Shown piece by piece: positions 1-12,200 of a stretch of 64,000 bases of DNA. The first letter of the stretch is position 1. Each line of letters begins with the position of its first letter. The notes under the pieces were generated by a model, which was not told the origin of the DNA, did not search any database, and saw nothing but the letters and a program-made list of their open reading frames with translations. The stretch is taken from the NCBI GenBank assembly GCA_949316235.1, contig OX438743.1, forward strand, positions 32,829,242-32,893,241. Direction: 5' to 3'. This stretch comes from Oegoconia quadripuncta. Lineage: Eukaryota; Arthropoda; Insecta; Lepidoptera; Autostichidae. The translations under genes and the position numbers were made by a program.

Positions 1-146
1 AGGTAATGAAAATATCTGGATAGATAAATGGATAAGTAAAAAGTTTACTGTATTTGGATCCGACTATGATTCCTTGGGGAAAGTCTATCGTAATCAAGTG
101 ACGTCACCAGTTAATGGGAATAACACTAATTCAAATACACCCTGTA
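1..146. repeat. MITE family H, right half (cut by window edge)
   Basis: The block from gactatgattccttggg to attcaaatacaccctg matches the right arm of family H. The left arm lies outside the window. Confidence 0.65.
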
Positions 147-266
147 TAATTAAGTATTGAAATTAAAATAAAATACGAATCTTATATTAATGTATTTTTT
201 TATTTACCCACATTGCTAATGAAATATAAATGGAGCATTACCATTGCCCTAAAATTCTTCTGCGTT

Positions 267-3200
267 CTACACCTGGAATCCAAGCTGAAATGAAAATAAA
301 TTGAAGCTAAAATGATGAAAATAAAATTAATTGGGTGATACCAAAAAATTAAGTATAAGGTACACACATATAAGTCCTAAACTGTTTATTTGAATGCTCG
401 TCATGTACAAAGTACCGAACAGCTTTTGATGGAGTGTTCACATAGTTAAAATTATGGAAAAAAGACACTTTAATATAATCAACATTTTATTTAACTTAGA
501 AAACTTTAAAACTTATATTGGTTCTATTTAACAGTTTGTCCTCTTGGATAGGTAAAAGGTATCAATCATCAAGCAATCAAAGGACCAATCACCTCAATAT
601 TATAGTTAAGAGTTTTTATACCTAAAACTAATAAATTTGAAAACCCTTTAATATGAAAACCTATCTAAATTATCATCATCATCTCAGCCCATACGCGTCC
701 CACTGCAGGGATATAGGCCTTCCCTCGTATATGAGGGAATATGGGCCATAGTTCACCATGCTGGCGCATCATATGCCTTTGATTTTTATTTCTCAGGCAT
801 GTAGGTTTCCTCACGATGTTATCCTTGACCGTTTAATATCTGTCGGATAAATGCACGTAAGTAATCAAATTTAAAATTCATTTGTAAATGGCCTGCCTGG
901 GAATCGAACCCGGACTTCCTAAATTGGGACTCCACTGTAATAATAATTGTAACTTTTTAAAAAGTGTGTGAATTATAAAATAAACGATTATAATTATTAC
1001 ACAATCTAAACACATTGAAAAAGGAAATGTGGTATTTGTCATCCAATTGTTGACGTCACAAGGTTAAGTCAAAAAGGTCTGCATCTTAGCATCATCCCTA
1101 ACCTCATCCTGGGTCACAGATACGTCATCGTGCTAAGAACTAATAATAAATTAAAAATTTAGGCAGCCCTCGAATAAATAAATAATTTTATCATCCAAAT
1201 GGAACAAACCAACCGTGTTTAATGCTAAATATTTACGAAACGTCTTAACCGATTTCCATCAAACATGGCTCGTTTAATCTTTAATATATTACTTTGATTC
1301 GATTACGTGGAGATATGTAGGTAGTGGAATACATAATACCCACCGTTTTCACCGTTGTGTCGTCACACACATTTGGTTTTGGTTTATCTGAGGTTTCTAA
1401 ATTTTCAATTTATAAGTTATCTCTATTTACCTTTGGTGCATTCTCAACTACACATTTGAATATTAATGCTGATCTATCACAGCCTTTCTCGCCATCACTT
1501 ACTGCCACATCGTTAACTGAAAATATATTTAAATTATAGCAGGTCTATCGCACTCCGCACTCTAGTTACGAAAGATGCGCGCCACCTCGAGGGGGTTTAT
1601 TATACGGGGTGAAATTTAATTCGTGTAATTCCTGTTTACTGGTGACTCCACTGCTGATTGCGAACAACTTTCCCCAAGGAACCATATCCGAATTCGATCA
1701 AAAAAATTTTCGATTACCCATACAAAGTAAACCATTCTGAAACCACCTTTAATATGGAAGTCCAACAATTTTCGGCTTTTAGCTATGGGTCCTAGTGGAA
1801 AGTTGTTCGTAATGAGAAATGGAGTCACAAGCCACAAATTGTTGAACTTCCATAAGTGGTTTCAGAATGGTTTACTTTGTATGGGTAATGGAAAATTTTT
1901 TTCATCGAATTCGACTATGACTCCTTGGGAAAGGTTGTTCGTCATCAAGAGTGGCGTCACCAGTTAATGGAAATTAGACGAACTCAAATTCACCCTGTAT
2001 AGTTCTCAATAATGCTCACGTGGCCATTGATAATACTCAGGCAAATAGTTCATAAAACATTGCCCGTGGCCGTTGGTCATGTTTGGTTACGGCTTGAACA
2101 ACAATGATTCACGTTATAGAAATCTATAGGTAATACTGCTCGTTCTAGGTGCAAGTGACAGAACGTTAGTTTACTATAACGAGAGTAGTTTGCGTGAACT
2201 CATGGTAGCCCTGTAAGGTAACACATATAAAGGTACAGATAATTATCGATAAAACGTCAGGTAATATAAGATAAGATAAGGTCCAGTAAGCGTGAGGTAA
2301 ATCAAGGTAACAATTACATCGGCATTGCTCAGGGACATGGATTTCAACAAATACGTGAGGTCCATCAGGTGAGATTGTGGTCAAACGCGAATCCAGTCAA
2401 TCATAAGATGCACGTGGCCCAAGGTAAACTCGTTATGGCTCAGACTTAGCCAAAAATGTATTGTTGACACAGTTTTCGATTATATGTACGTGACCGTTTG
2501 TTATGCTCAGTAGTTACCTATAGCTCAGACGTAGTGGAGACTACTCATTGATTAGGTCAGCTTACTGTTTGTATAAGTAAGTAGATGAAGCGATCATCTG
2601 AATCTCAAATCATACATGCGTGAACTAGAGTGGCTATAAGGGGAGGTCGGAGGCCACACGCCAGGTCTGTTTAACCCGTTCAAATTAATCGGAAACTTGC
2701 CGCAACCGGAGTTGCACTCGGTGTCTGACTTATTACGTATAACAGTTTTTTTTATATATGCACAACGGGCTGGTACTTGACCTCAATCACACTTGATGTC
2801 AAGTGAAGATGAGGTCGAAGGTGGAAGCGTACTGACCCGGAAACCCCATTGGTTATGTCAAATCTAGAGACAGATCAAGCTACTTTAAATTCAGTGCGTT
2901 TCTATTAGCAGTAGATTGCTCAATAGATGACCTTTCTCGTCAAGGATAAAAATACTATGTAATATATACCTTTGGCACAAATATCTGATAATTTCCTCGC
3001 ATTTGCCAACCTCTTTTCGTTATCCATATTAGATTGCGCCCTCTTGTAAAATTGTTCAGCATCAAACAATCCTTTATTATTCAACTGTAAATTGAAAGCA
3101 CAATGATTGATTTATTTTAAGACAAGTGATTATATAACATTTAGAATTATGTTTACTAACAACCACACAGAAAGTAGCATGAAATAAAAACCCAGAACAC

Positions 3201-5778
3201 CAAATCAAGAGCTCCAGAATGCTTGATATAGGTATGTACACTTCACAGAAATTCGACGGTAGGTAAATTCTCACTATCACCAGCTCCAAATATATACAAA
3301 TAAATATAACTATTTCTCCTACACCAATCATCTAGTCACAAAAATAAGCAAAACTTATACTATGGATACTGGATAAACATTCACACCCATGACTCAGGAA
3401 TAAATGTTCGTATACATCACACAAAGTTACCCCTAGTGGGATTCGAACCCGCAACCGTTGGGTTCACAGCCAGATACTAATCGATCGTCATAATAAAACA
3501 TTGCTTTCGTTTTCGATCAGGGATCAGATTTGACCTTCACAAATCACGACCCCAAAACAATTCCATATGCGAATTTGTTTTCTGTATTGATTCCGTTTTT
3601 CTGCATTTATAAAAATTTCATTAAAAAAGGCAAATACGATTCATTACCAACACGTAATATCGATGCCACACGGTTGATATAACGTAGTTCATTGCCGCCC
3701 TCAATGGCTTCACCGACTGTAGCGAGGGACTATACGCGGCAATGAAATACGTATATCATAATTGAACCGCCAAAATTGGCGACACAACCACTTCAGCAGG
3801 CTTCTATCTTGTAGTGGACTGCGTAGGACTGGTCACAATAAACGTCCAAGTATTTCTGTAAGTCCTTTATTTGCACTTTATAATTAATTGACACTGATAA
3901 TAACAGAGACGTGTTGAATCGCGAGAGAGCATTGAACTAAAGAACAAACATTTTTGTCATATAAAATAATAAATATTTTAAATTAAATGTTGCCAGCCAC
4001 ACTATTCTTTATCAAGTTCATAATCAGATCTTAACCAAATTTATATGGGACCACTCTGGTTTAATCATGAGGGATTACGGCAGAGAGAATTGACAAATAA
4101 AAAATAATCATCAAAATCAGCGTAACAAACATACAAAAAAATACAGTCGAATTGAGAACCTCCTTCTTTTTTGAAGTAGGTTAGAAAGTGGAACCATTGA
4201 AATGCAAACATAAATTTGTATTTTTCGTATCTACTCAAAATAAAGTACAATAAAGCATTTAAAAACAAAACTTAAAAATCGCACTAAGAATCAAGAGAAT
4301 AAATGAAGTGCTACTTACGTAACCTTCAATCTTGTAAGCGCAAGCCATCAAGCATTTTGCTTCCTTACTCTTCGGTGCAATTAAATTCTGCATCTGCAGC
4401 AATTCAGACATTTCTATTTGATGGTCTTTCGTGCACCTCATTACAACTTTTACGAAGTCAGCTTTTATTTCCTCATCTGTGCGAGCCTGCAATGATCTTA
4501 ATAATTATATTTCAAAATAGAATACCATACATGTTAATCCGAACAGCCAAGGCATTGAACTCCCTTCCGGCGTTAGTTTTTCCTGAATTCTACAACTTTG
4601 GGATTTTCAAGAGCAAAGTAAATAGGCATTTACTGGGATCACGTGCTTCATCTTCGACCACATCGTCACTTTCCATCAGGTGAGATTGTGCTCAAACGCG
4701 TATTTTTTTAATTTTTTTTATGCACAACGGGTTAGCACTTTACCTCAATCACACCTGATGTTAAGTGAAGATGAGACCGAAGATGGTAGCGTACTGACCC
4801 GGAAACCCAATCTTATTTGGGCGTGTCCAGTCAATCATAAAAAAATGCCAAAAGGGACAAAACAAGGGAAGTAAGTATTTTTTTATAAGCTTTTATTTAG
4901 TTTTCAATGTTCGAAAGTTGTCCGTTTCATTTGTGATCTCTTTTGAACCACTCTTATTGCTGGTATCTGATTGTGCTGAAATTTGGCATATTTATGCAAG
5001 AGTGACAATGCAATGAGCTGATCTAATGATGGAGCCGGGATGTACAGATTGGAACTTCCTAATGGTGATGATGACAAATGGTAAGATAGTCGAATTTGGA
5101 GCAGTTTGTTTGGGTCTGAAGATGGAGCCAGAGCATTGCCACAGAGACTCTTTGATGGACTTTACTTTACCAGTACTTGACATATATATATTTGATAATC
5201 CTGATGAAGAATTTAAAGATTGTTTTTTTAAAGTACTTTTAATGTAGAACTTACTTTTTATTAATACCTCCATACCAAAACAGTAGTTCGAGTAACACCA
5301 ACGATAAAAACACTCGACCTAAAGACAGATGTTACTGGCAAAACTATGGCAGCCCAAATAGACCTTGTCTATCCATCGTGAAGCCATTCGGCGGATCTAG
5401 AGGCTATTTATTTATTAAGTTCCAATTTCTTTAATTAACCCTTATGCATTAGTATGCAGCCTTTTACAATAACTTGAGCAGTTTTTGAAACATCCACTGT
5501 CTGGTTAGTTCCATTAATGAATAGTAAAAGTTTAGGAACACTAATTCAGTGAAACAACTCTCCACTTTTTTATAAGAGCCTGACTTTACTTAAATAAAAT
5601 ATAGTACCTAATAATTTAGATACACTCACTCCATAAACCACCGCAACCCTTGTTTATTTGGGCCTGGCCCTACTAAAGAATTGTAAAAATATAAACATTG
5701 AAATAAATGTAAAAAAATCATAAAACAACTTACAGAAACACAGGTCCATAGAAGCAATAGAAATAGTAATTTGCACAT
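267..5778 (-). CDS. OBP-1: odorant-binding protein (PBP/GOBP family), five coding exons
   Basis: Exons, read on the minus strand: 5734-5778, 4319-4486, 2970-3084, 1431-1516 and 267-284. Every junction has gt/ag ends, with phases 0, 0, 1, 0. The product is 143 residues. Exon 1 is a hydrophobic signal peptide (MCKLLFLLLLWTCVS), with cleavage likely after the following Ala. Six cysteines at about 33, 60, 64, 107, 122 and 131 give spacing X26-X3-X42-X14-X8, the classical OBP pattern that forms three disulfides around a helical hydrophobic pocket. The protein is expected to be secreted and to carry small hydrophobic ligands; the ligand cannot be read. The last exon encodes LGFQV. A poly(A) signal (AATAAA, minus) is at 199-204 and a TATATAA-like box at about 5890-5897. 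The 115 nt exon 3 is one codon shorter than in OBP-2 to OBP-5. It is the most diverged of the GF-tailed group. Family certain, subfamily name not assigned. Confidence 0.9.
672..937 (-). mobile_element. SINE-C (tRNA-derived)
   Basis: On the minus strand: a B-box-like gggttcgattcccaggcag, body cgtgaggaaacctacatgcc, and a gatgatgatgata end. It is in intron 4 of OBP-1; the head is slightly truncated. Confidence 0.75.
1605..1997. repeat. Palindromic MITE family H, full length
   Basis: It runs from a gggtgaaatttaattcgtg end to its inverted form ending attcaccctg, flanked by TATA on both sides. Nearly the whole 393 bp is one long inverted repeat. It is in intron 3 of OBP-1. Confidence 0.8.
2745..2853 (-). 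mobile_element. SINE-A 3' fragment
   Basis: It holds only the tail part (gcacaacgggctggtacttg to cccggaaacccc). Similar tail fragments occur at 4712-4820 (minus), 27788-27884 (plus) and 32560-32600 (plus); a diverged minus-strand head piece is at about 56335-56452. Confidence 0.65.
3305..3490 (-). mobile_element. SINE-B, diverged copy
   Basis: The tRNA-like B box (gggattcgaacccgcaacc) and the body are recognisable on the minus strand. It is in intron 2 of OBP-1. Confidence 0.65.
3655..3780. repeat. MITE-like inverted repeat L
   Basis: The arm gttgatataacgtagttcat is inverted near atgaaatacgtatatcataa, with gccgcc/gcggcaa pairs inside. It is in intron 2 of OBP-1. Confidence 0.6.
4712..4820 (-). 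mobile_element. SINE-A 3' fragment
   Basis: It holds the tail part only, in intron 1 of OBP-1, with a t-rich start at 4711 marking the A-rich end. Confidence 0.65.
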
Positions 5779-6756
5779 TATAATCTTACAGAAATTATTG
5801 AAATGTTTTTAATAAGATATTAAAAATAAATTTCCGCGACAGTTTCCCGTGAGTATTAACAGAAAATGATCGAATCATTAAAGTAACTATTATATAAGTA
5901 ACTTGTTATTATTTTACAAATAGGCAAAATAAATCGAATAATTTAAGATATTATCTCATCTCAACAGGAAATAAAAAATAGCGTTTATTACGATTATACT
6001 TTATAATATTTTATATTCCGAATCATTGTCACTAATGTTTATGTACAATCACATTCAATAGTGCAATATAATTCAGCTCAAACGATTTAGTTTTTTTTTC
6101 AAAAACCTTTGTATTTGTACGAAAAACTTTAGACTTTAGACAATAGTACTATACATACAACGATGTTCAAAAAACCGAAACCAATTGAGCTAAGGTTATG
6201 GACTACGCTTTTGTTCGTTTAACGTACAATCATAGCTAAAAGTGCATATCCATCTCAAGGGTCGATATGCGTTAAACGGTAAACTATTTCGGCTTGCCAT
6301 GTTTAATGCCATCTCAAAGCATTTATATATTATATGTAGCTTATATATTTGAAGCTGGATTCAAAAACTTCTTATTATCTTAGTATCTTTACTGTACCCA
6401 AAATTGTTACAGAAATATGCATTGTATATAAAATGTACAAATGCGAGCTTAATTCCGATAGAGTTTTCTACCAGCAAACCTTAGAGATACATGGTGTTTA
6501 TTAGATTGGGCAGAAAATAGTGTACACAACAATTGAAACATCGTTAATTAAGCTACTTAGGCCAATTCCACTTCGAGTATTGTACCTATACGTTATTTGT
6601 TGATAACTGGATATACTCTTTTGGCGTTGTCTGTACATCTAACATAGTAATCCATAATAAATTATTTTATAATTTAGTTTTTTGCTATAGTTCAATTCAA
6701 TACGTTCAGTAATTTCCGTAACATTTTCAGGCTGTAATCATTGTGTCGCCTGGCAA
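5779..6756. other. Spacer upstream of OBP-1
   Basis: AT-rich sequence with no coding signal, apart from the presumed OBP-1 promoter at its left end. I recognise no repeat in it. Confidence 0.4.
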
Positions 6757-6799
6757 TTACCTACCTATTGCGTTTATATACAATGATCCACTTGAGATA

Positions 6800-7160
6800 C
6801 ATATATACATCATGCTCATGCCTGTTTCCCGTTGAGGTAGGCAGAGGCTATTGATTTCCACTTGTAACGATCCTGACATACTACTTTTGCTTCTTCCACT
6901 GTCGTCAAATGCTTTACTACCACAATGGTTGACCGCACCTGACCTTTTGTGAGTACCTACGTCAGTCACTTGATTGACGTACGTCCTTCTTGGTCGACCT
7001 TTACCGACCATTCCATTCGAGTTTTCGTTATATATTGCTTTCGTTAATCTCCTTTCACTCATTCGTTCTATATGGCCAAACCACCCTAATATTATACCTC
7101 TGTCTATCTTACTCACTACGTCATCTTGCCCTTGAGTTGAGATAGGGAAATCTGAATCTA
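6800..7160 (-). mobile_element. Decayed LINE C-terminal fragment
   Basis: On the minus strand the open frame contains GWFGHIERMSERRLTKAIYN followed by GKGRPRRTYVNQV. This is the characteristic C-terminal end of a lepidopteran non-LTR retrotransposon polyprotein (R-WFGH-ERM...GRGRPRRTY). Downstream the match continues in shifted frames, so the copy is dead. It lies between OBP-1 and OBP-2. Confidence 0.75.
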
Positions 7161-7411
7161 TAGAAGATAGAGAAATTGCTTCTAAGGGACCATGTCGTAC
7201 GATTCGAAAATCGAACCCATTCGTTTTCGCGTCGAATCCATTTGTAGGTGAATTGACAATCATGCTATAGACTTTATCGGGATAAAAGGTATCCTATTCC
7301 AATGATTATTATACTTTTGTACCAAATTTCATTCTAACCTATCCGAATCGAAACAAATTTTCGCCTTCGTTGAGGAACATTTTCAAAGTTTCCCATTTAT
7401 AAAATATTATA

Positions 7412-7622
7412 ACTAGCTATTCACCCGCGGCTTCGCCTGCGTGGACTAACTTTATCGTGGATATATTTAATTTGTTTATCCCGCGGAAACTACTCACTTT
7501 ATCCGGATAAAAAATATCCTATGTATATTTTACCTATATACCCAATTTCATCCAAATTCTTTCGTCCGTTTCTCCACAAATAAACAAACAAACATCCAAA
7601 CTTCCGCATTTAAAATATGTCA
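7412..7622 (+). repeat. Interspersed repeat E (retroposon-like)
   Basis: It starts actagctattcacccgcggc and contains ctatatacccaatttcatcc and a caaacaaac-rich end. Related copies are at 11950-12176, 15203-15512 and 17898-18185 (plus), and 35530-35690, 59184-59372 and 61405-61630 (minus). It lies between OBP-1 and OBP-2. Confidence 0.65.
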
Positions 7623-8229
7623 GCATATTATATATTATTTTCCTATGTAACATCTCTATAATTAAAGTAGTAATTTCTTTCAATCACGGATGTGGCGCTT
7701 TTATTTATAAGTAGGTATTTTGAATTTTGATATGAAATCTACAGTTTTCTAGTTCGGGTAATAAGAATTAAATTAATAACAAATATATCTAGCGTACAAT
7801 GGCTTTACAGTGGATTGTGACCTCTTCTGCGCCTATGTTATCCCCGTATCGAAATCTCCTAGCTCAACTGTGGGTGATCCATGGATGTAACAGTGGCACA
7901 AAATACCATATAGTCAATTTAACTGTACTTTGTAGGTGGCTACGAAATAAATTTATTTTGTTGTTGTTGTTATAATAAAGGCAAAATATGTGCAGCAAAA
8001 GTCAATAAGTGTGTACAAGTGAAGATATGTAAAAACATTTTACATTCATAAGACGGGCACAATTTGGACTTTGGTACCTACATTTTTTTATAAATGTAGC
8101 CCAGAGTGCAAATCCAAAGGGGCTTTCGTGATATTTCGATATCACATTTAGTTTTCGACATATAAGAGATTTAGTAAAAAAAAATACTTTTTCGATTTTT
8201 TCACCAACTTGCAGCCCTAGTCCTAGTCC

Positions 8230-8380
8230 TAGGCCCGTATTAATAGTTCGTTCTTGAGATTGAGATCGCGTCTCGGTCTCAAGACCATTTTATCTGATGC
8301 TGTTTTAATATGCAACAGATTCTCAAGCGTCAACTTGAGGCCATGTCAATCTTGAGAACGGTTTATTAATACCGGCCCTA
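8230..8380. repeat. MITE family I
   Basis: The inverted ends ggcccgtattaata and tattaataccggcc enclose gagattgagatcgcgtctcg and ttgagaacgg. The uninterrupted copy shows what the OBP-8 intron copy looked like. Confidence 0.75.
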
Positions 8381-8704
8381 GATACACGTCCTTTGAGCTC
8401 TCAACCACTGGCGACACCAGAACGATTTCACACTCTCAGCGAAAATGGGAGGATCGAAAAAACATGATCAATGTTAAAACATGAAGAGTGGATAAGCTAC
8501 GTTTAGTTGGGAATTACTTTGGGTGGAGAATGAAACGAATCAATAAATATATTCATTTACCAGTTTTTATTTTCAAGGAATACCGATTCATTTTGCAAAT
8601 ATTAGTTGGATGTTAGCTTGGATAGTTTCATATTGAGTTTATTAAATTAGCACCAACAGAATAATAAATTAAAAAAGTCAATCAAATAACTATTTAAGTA
8701 TTAA

Positions 8705-9230
8705 AAAACCCGACAGCATATTTTGTATTTTATGGGCGCCATGTTTTTTTTTATGCACGACGGGTTTGTACCTGACCTCAATCACACCTGATGTTAAGTG
8801 AAGATGAGGTCGAAGGCGGAAGTTTACTGACCCGGAAACCCCAACACATTTGGGGGACTGGCTATCTTATCTCTGACAACCGGAACACAACAATGCTATT
8901 AACATTGCTGCTTGGCGACAGATTTAGATAAGATGGTGGTAGCTAGCCAGGCGGACATTTAAAATGCCCTACCACCAACCAATCCGAGTACTTAAACATG
9001 TACCCTGGGGATCGAACCCGCGACCTCCGAATCGTAAACCCAATGTTGTTTACATTGAGCCACGGAGGCGGTTAAATGTTGGATTTTTTTGCAATATAAC
9101 GTATCCTATGACATCAAGCTATTGAGGCTACAGGTGACAATATAGAAGTCTACATACATATTTACACCCGAAAAACATTACCGTCCTTTTGGGGGCGGGT
9201 AACTCGGGTAAAAAGAAACGAGTTTAATTT
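8705..9230. repeat. LINE-like tail interrupted by SINE-A
   Basis: The piece aacccgacagcatattttgt (8707 on) and the piece from tgttggatttttttgcaata (9077 on) are contiguous in the related copy at 38598-38760. A similar piece is at 33057-33190. Confidence 0.55.
8744..9073 (-). mobile_element. SINE-A (tRNA-derived), full-length copy
   Basis: Read on the minus strand: a tRNA-like head (gcctccgtggctcaatgt as A-box region, ggttcgatcccc as B box), a unique body (gctagctaccaccatcttat) and a gtgcataaaaaaa A-rich end. About 330 bp. It is inserted in a LINE-like repeat that resumes after 9073. Confidence 0.85.
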
Positions 9231-9299
9231 GATAACATCACACATTTATTAAAATTACTAGACCTGTGGAACATTCCTGCTACTGTAGATTTTCATCCG

Positions 9300-12200
9300 T
9301 CACACCAACTTGAAGCCATACTGAAAACAAACATGTCCCACTATATTTTATTATAATCACAATATTATAATGTGGTGGTTAAGGTCGAGGACAGAGGGTT
9401 CCGTAAATAAGGTTCGTTGTATTTTGTGATGTTGCAAGAGCAAGCCGTTTCATTATTAAACAAGCGTGTCTATTCTATCGTTGTAAGCGTATCGTTCTAT
9501 TCTATTATATTCATGGAAGTCATTTCCGGCCTCAGTCAGTCATGAATCTCTTTTAAAATTATCCTTTTCATACTTAATATAGCCATCATCAGCGCGTAAA
9601 CATCCCACTGCAGGGGTATATGCCTTCCCTTGTATACGAAGGAGTATGAGCCATAGTCCACCACGCTAGCCCAATGCGGGTTGGGGACTTCACATGCCTT
9701 TTAATTTTTATTTCTCAGGCATGCAGGTTTCCTCACGATGTTTTTCTTCACCGTTTAAGAGCAGTCGGATAAATGCACATAAGTAATTCAATTAAATTTA
9801 AGAACTCATTGGTACATTGGCCTGCCAGGGAATCGAACACGGACCTCCTAAATTGAGAGACCGCGTCTTAACTTAACCGTTAATGCATTAGAGACAACTC
9901 CTTTAATGTCAAATAGGATAAACAGGAGACCTGCAGTTGTTGATGCTAGAGATAAAAAAAAAAAAAAGAAACTTCATTATTATTAAAATATTCGTTATAG
10001 GCGATTATTTTTTGTGCAGAACCGTTTGACCTCTATCAAACCTGATGTTAAGTGAAAATGAACCCCCAAATATTTGAGGAGCTGGCTCCAAACAGCCGGT
10101 ACATAACAATGCAACCAACATTGATGCTTGGCGGCAAATTTAGATAAGATGGTGGTAGCTAGCCAGGCGGACAATTTAAAATGTCCTTCCACCAACTAAA
10201 CCGAGTACTTAAACATGTACCCCGCTGGGGATGGAATCCGCGACCTCCGTATCGTAAACCCAATGTTGTTTACATTGAGCCACCGAGGCGGTTAATTTAA
10301 ACTCACCTTCGTAATATTCTCGATCCCGCATTTAAATAACATTGCTGCTCTTTCACACCCCTTCTCTCCGTCGCTCACTTCTATGTCATTCACTGAAAAA
10401 TTTCGAAATTAAAACTAAACATTATTTACGATATGTGAGTATTGTTAAAGAATATATTTATTCTAGGTATATAAATATAATACAGGGTGAATTTGAATTC
10501 GTGTAATTCCCATGTACTAGTGACGCCACTCTTGATTACGAACAATTTTCCCCATAGGAACCATTTGAATTTAAAAATAAAAATAATTGGAATTTAAAAA
10601 AAAAATTGGGGTGAATTGATATAGATTTAAAGTTATGAATCACTGGCACTTCCACTAATTTTTGAAACCGAAACACTCAAAAATGACGTAACTGAACACT
10701 CAGAAACGACGTAAGTTATCCTATATAGCTCTTGTTTAAAGATACGGAACCCGAAAAATGGACCTACACACCTGAAGAATATAGAATTATTGTTACTGCT
10801 TATGTGACCAATTTCCGGCACAAGTGTTTTCCGCGCCATCTTGGCGATTAAAACTGGACGGCTATCTGACGACGCCCATTTCTTCCTTTGAACAAACTAC
10901 AAAGTTTGCAAGTCTTGAAAGCCAACATTGAAGCAGAAGTCACTAATTTGCAGCCAGATATTTGCGGGCAACAATTCAAAATGCCGTAAAAGGAGCATTA
11001 ATACGCATCCACTCAAGTGGTGGTAATTTGACCGATTTCATTTATTCAAAATAAACTTTCCGTGAAAACAGAGCCCAATTTTCATTTCTAACAAAATGGT
11101 ACACATTATGGAATTACTCTTGTCTCCACCTTGAATTTGATGGCGCAAGTGATTATGCGTCCTAATATCTTAAACTAATAAATTTGAAAACCCTTTACTA
11201 CTGCCACATGAAAACGTAAATACCTAAATTATATAAATATGAACTCTTATAGTTTCGCCATGTCCGTCTGTCTGTCTATCTGAGGTTTACCTGAGAGGCT
11301 CTTAGTAACAATAACTTGTAATTTGGCATGGATTTACATTCATGCCGACAAAATGGTAAAATAAAATCTTGAAAATAACTGTAAATATGTAATAACCGCC
11401 TCCGTGGCTCAATGTAAACAACATTGGGTTTAAGATTCGAGGGCGCGGGTTCGATCCCCAGCGGGGTACATGTTTAAGTACTCCGTTTGGTCAGTGGTAG
11501 GGCTATTAAAATGTCCGCCTGGCTAGCTACCACCATCTTATCTAAATCTGCTGCCAAACAGCAATATTAATAGCATTGTTGTGTTCCGGTTGTCAGAGAT
11601 AAGATAGCCAGTTCCCAAAATGTGTTGGAATTTCCGGGTCAGTACGCTTCCACCTTCGACCTCATCTTCACTTAACATCAGGTGTGATTGAGGTCAAGTA
11701 CGAACCCGTCGTGCATAAAAAAAAGCAATGTTGTTAAATTGGTCGTAAGATCGTCATTAAAGACTAAACTCGAGAATAAATTCTTAGCCATGTTAGATGG
11801 AAATTGGTTAAGCCGTTTTGAAGTTATTTAGTTTTTGGGGCAGTTGGTTTGAGCTATCTGGATGATACGTATGGATACGTAATTATTTGTTTCCTCTGGC
11901 GTGATGTTCTAAATTTTCATTTTGGTTGAAAATCGTGTTATGTATAGGAAAACTAGCTTTCCGCCCGCGACATCACCAGCGTGGAATAAGTTTATCGCGG
12001 TTATTTATTTATCATTTATAGGAACTACTCACTTTATAGGGATAAAAAATATCCAATGCCTTAATCCCGGATTTTTTCTACCTATATACCAAATTTCATT
12101 AAAATCCGATCAGCCGTTTCGCCGTGATTGAGCAACAAACAAACAAATATTCAAACTTTCGCATTTATTATATTAGTTAGACTAGTTAGATGCAACACAT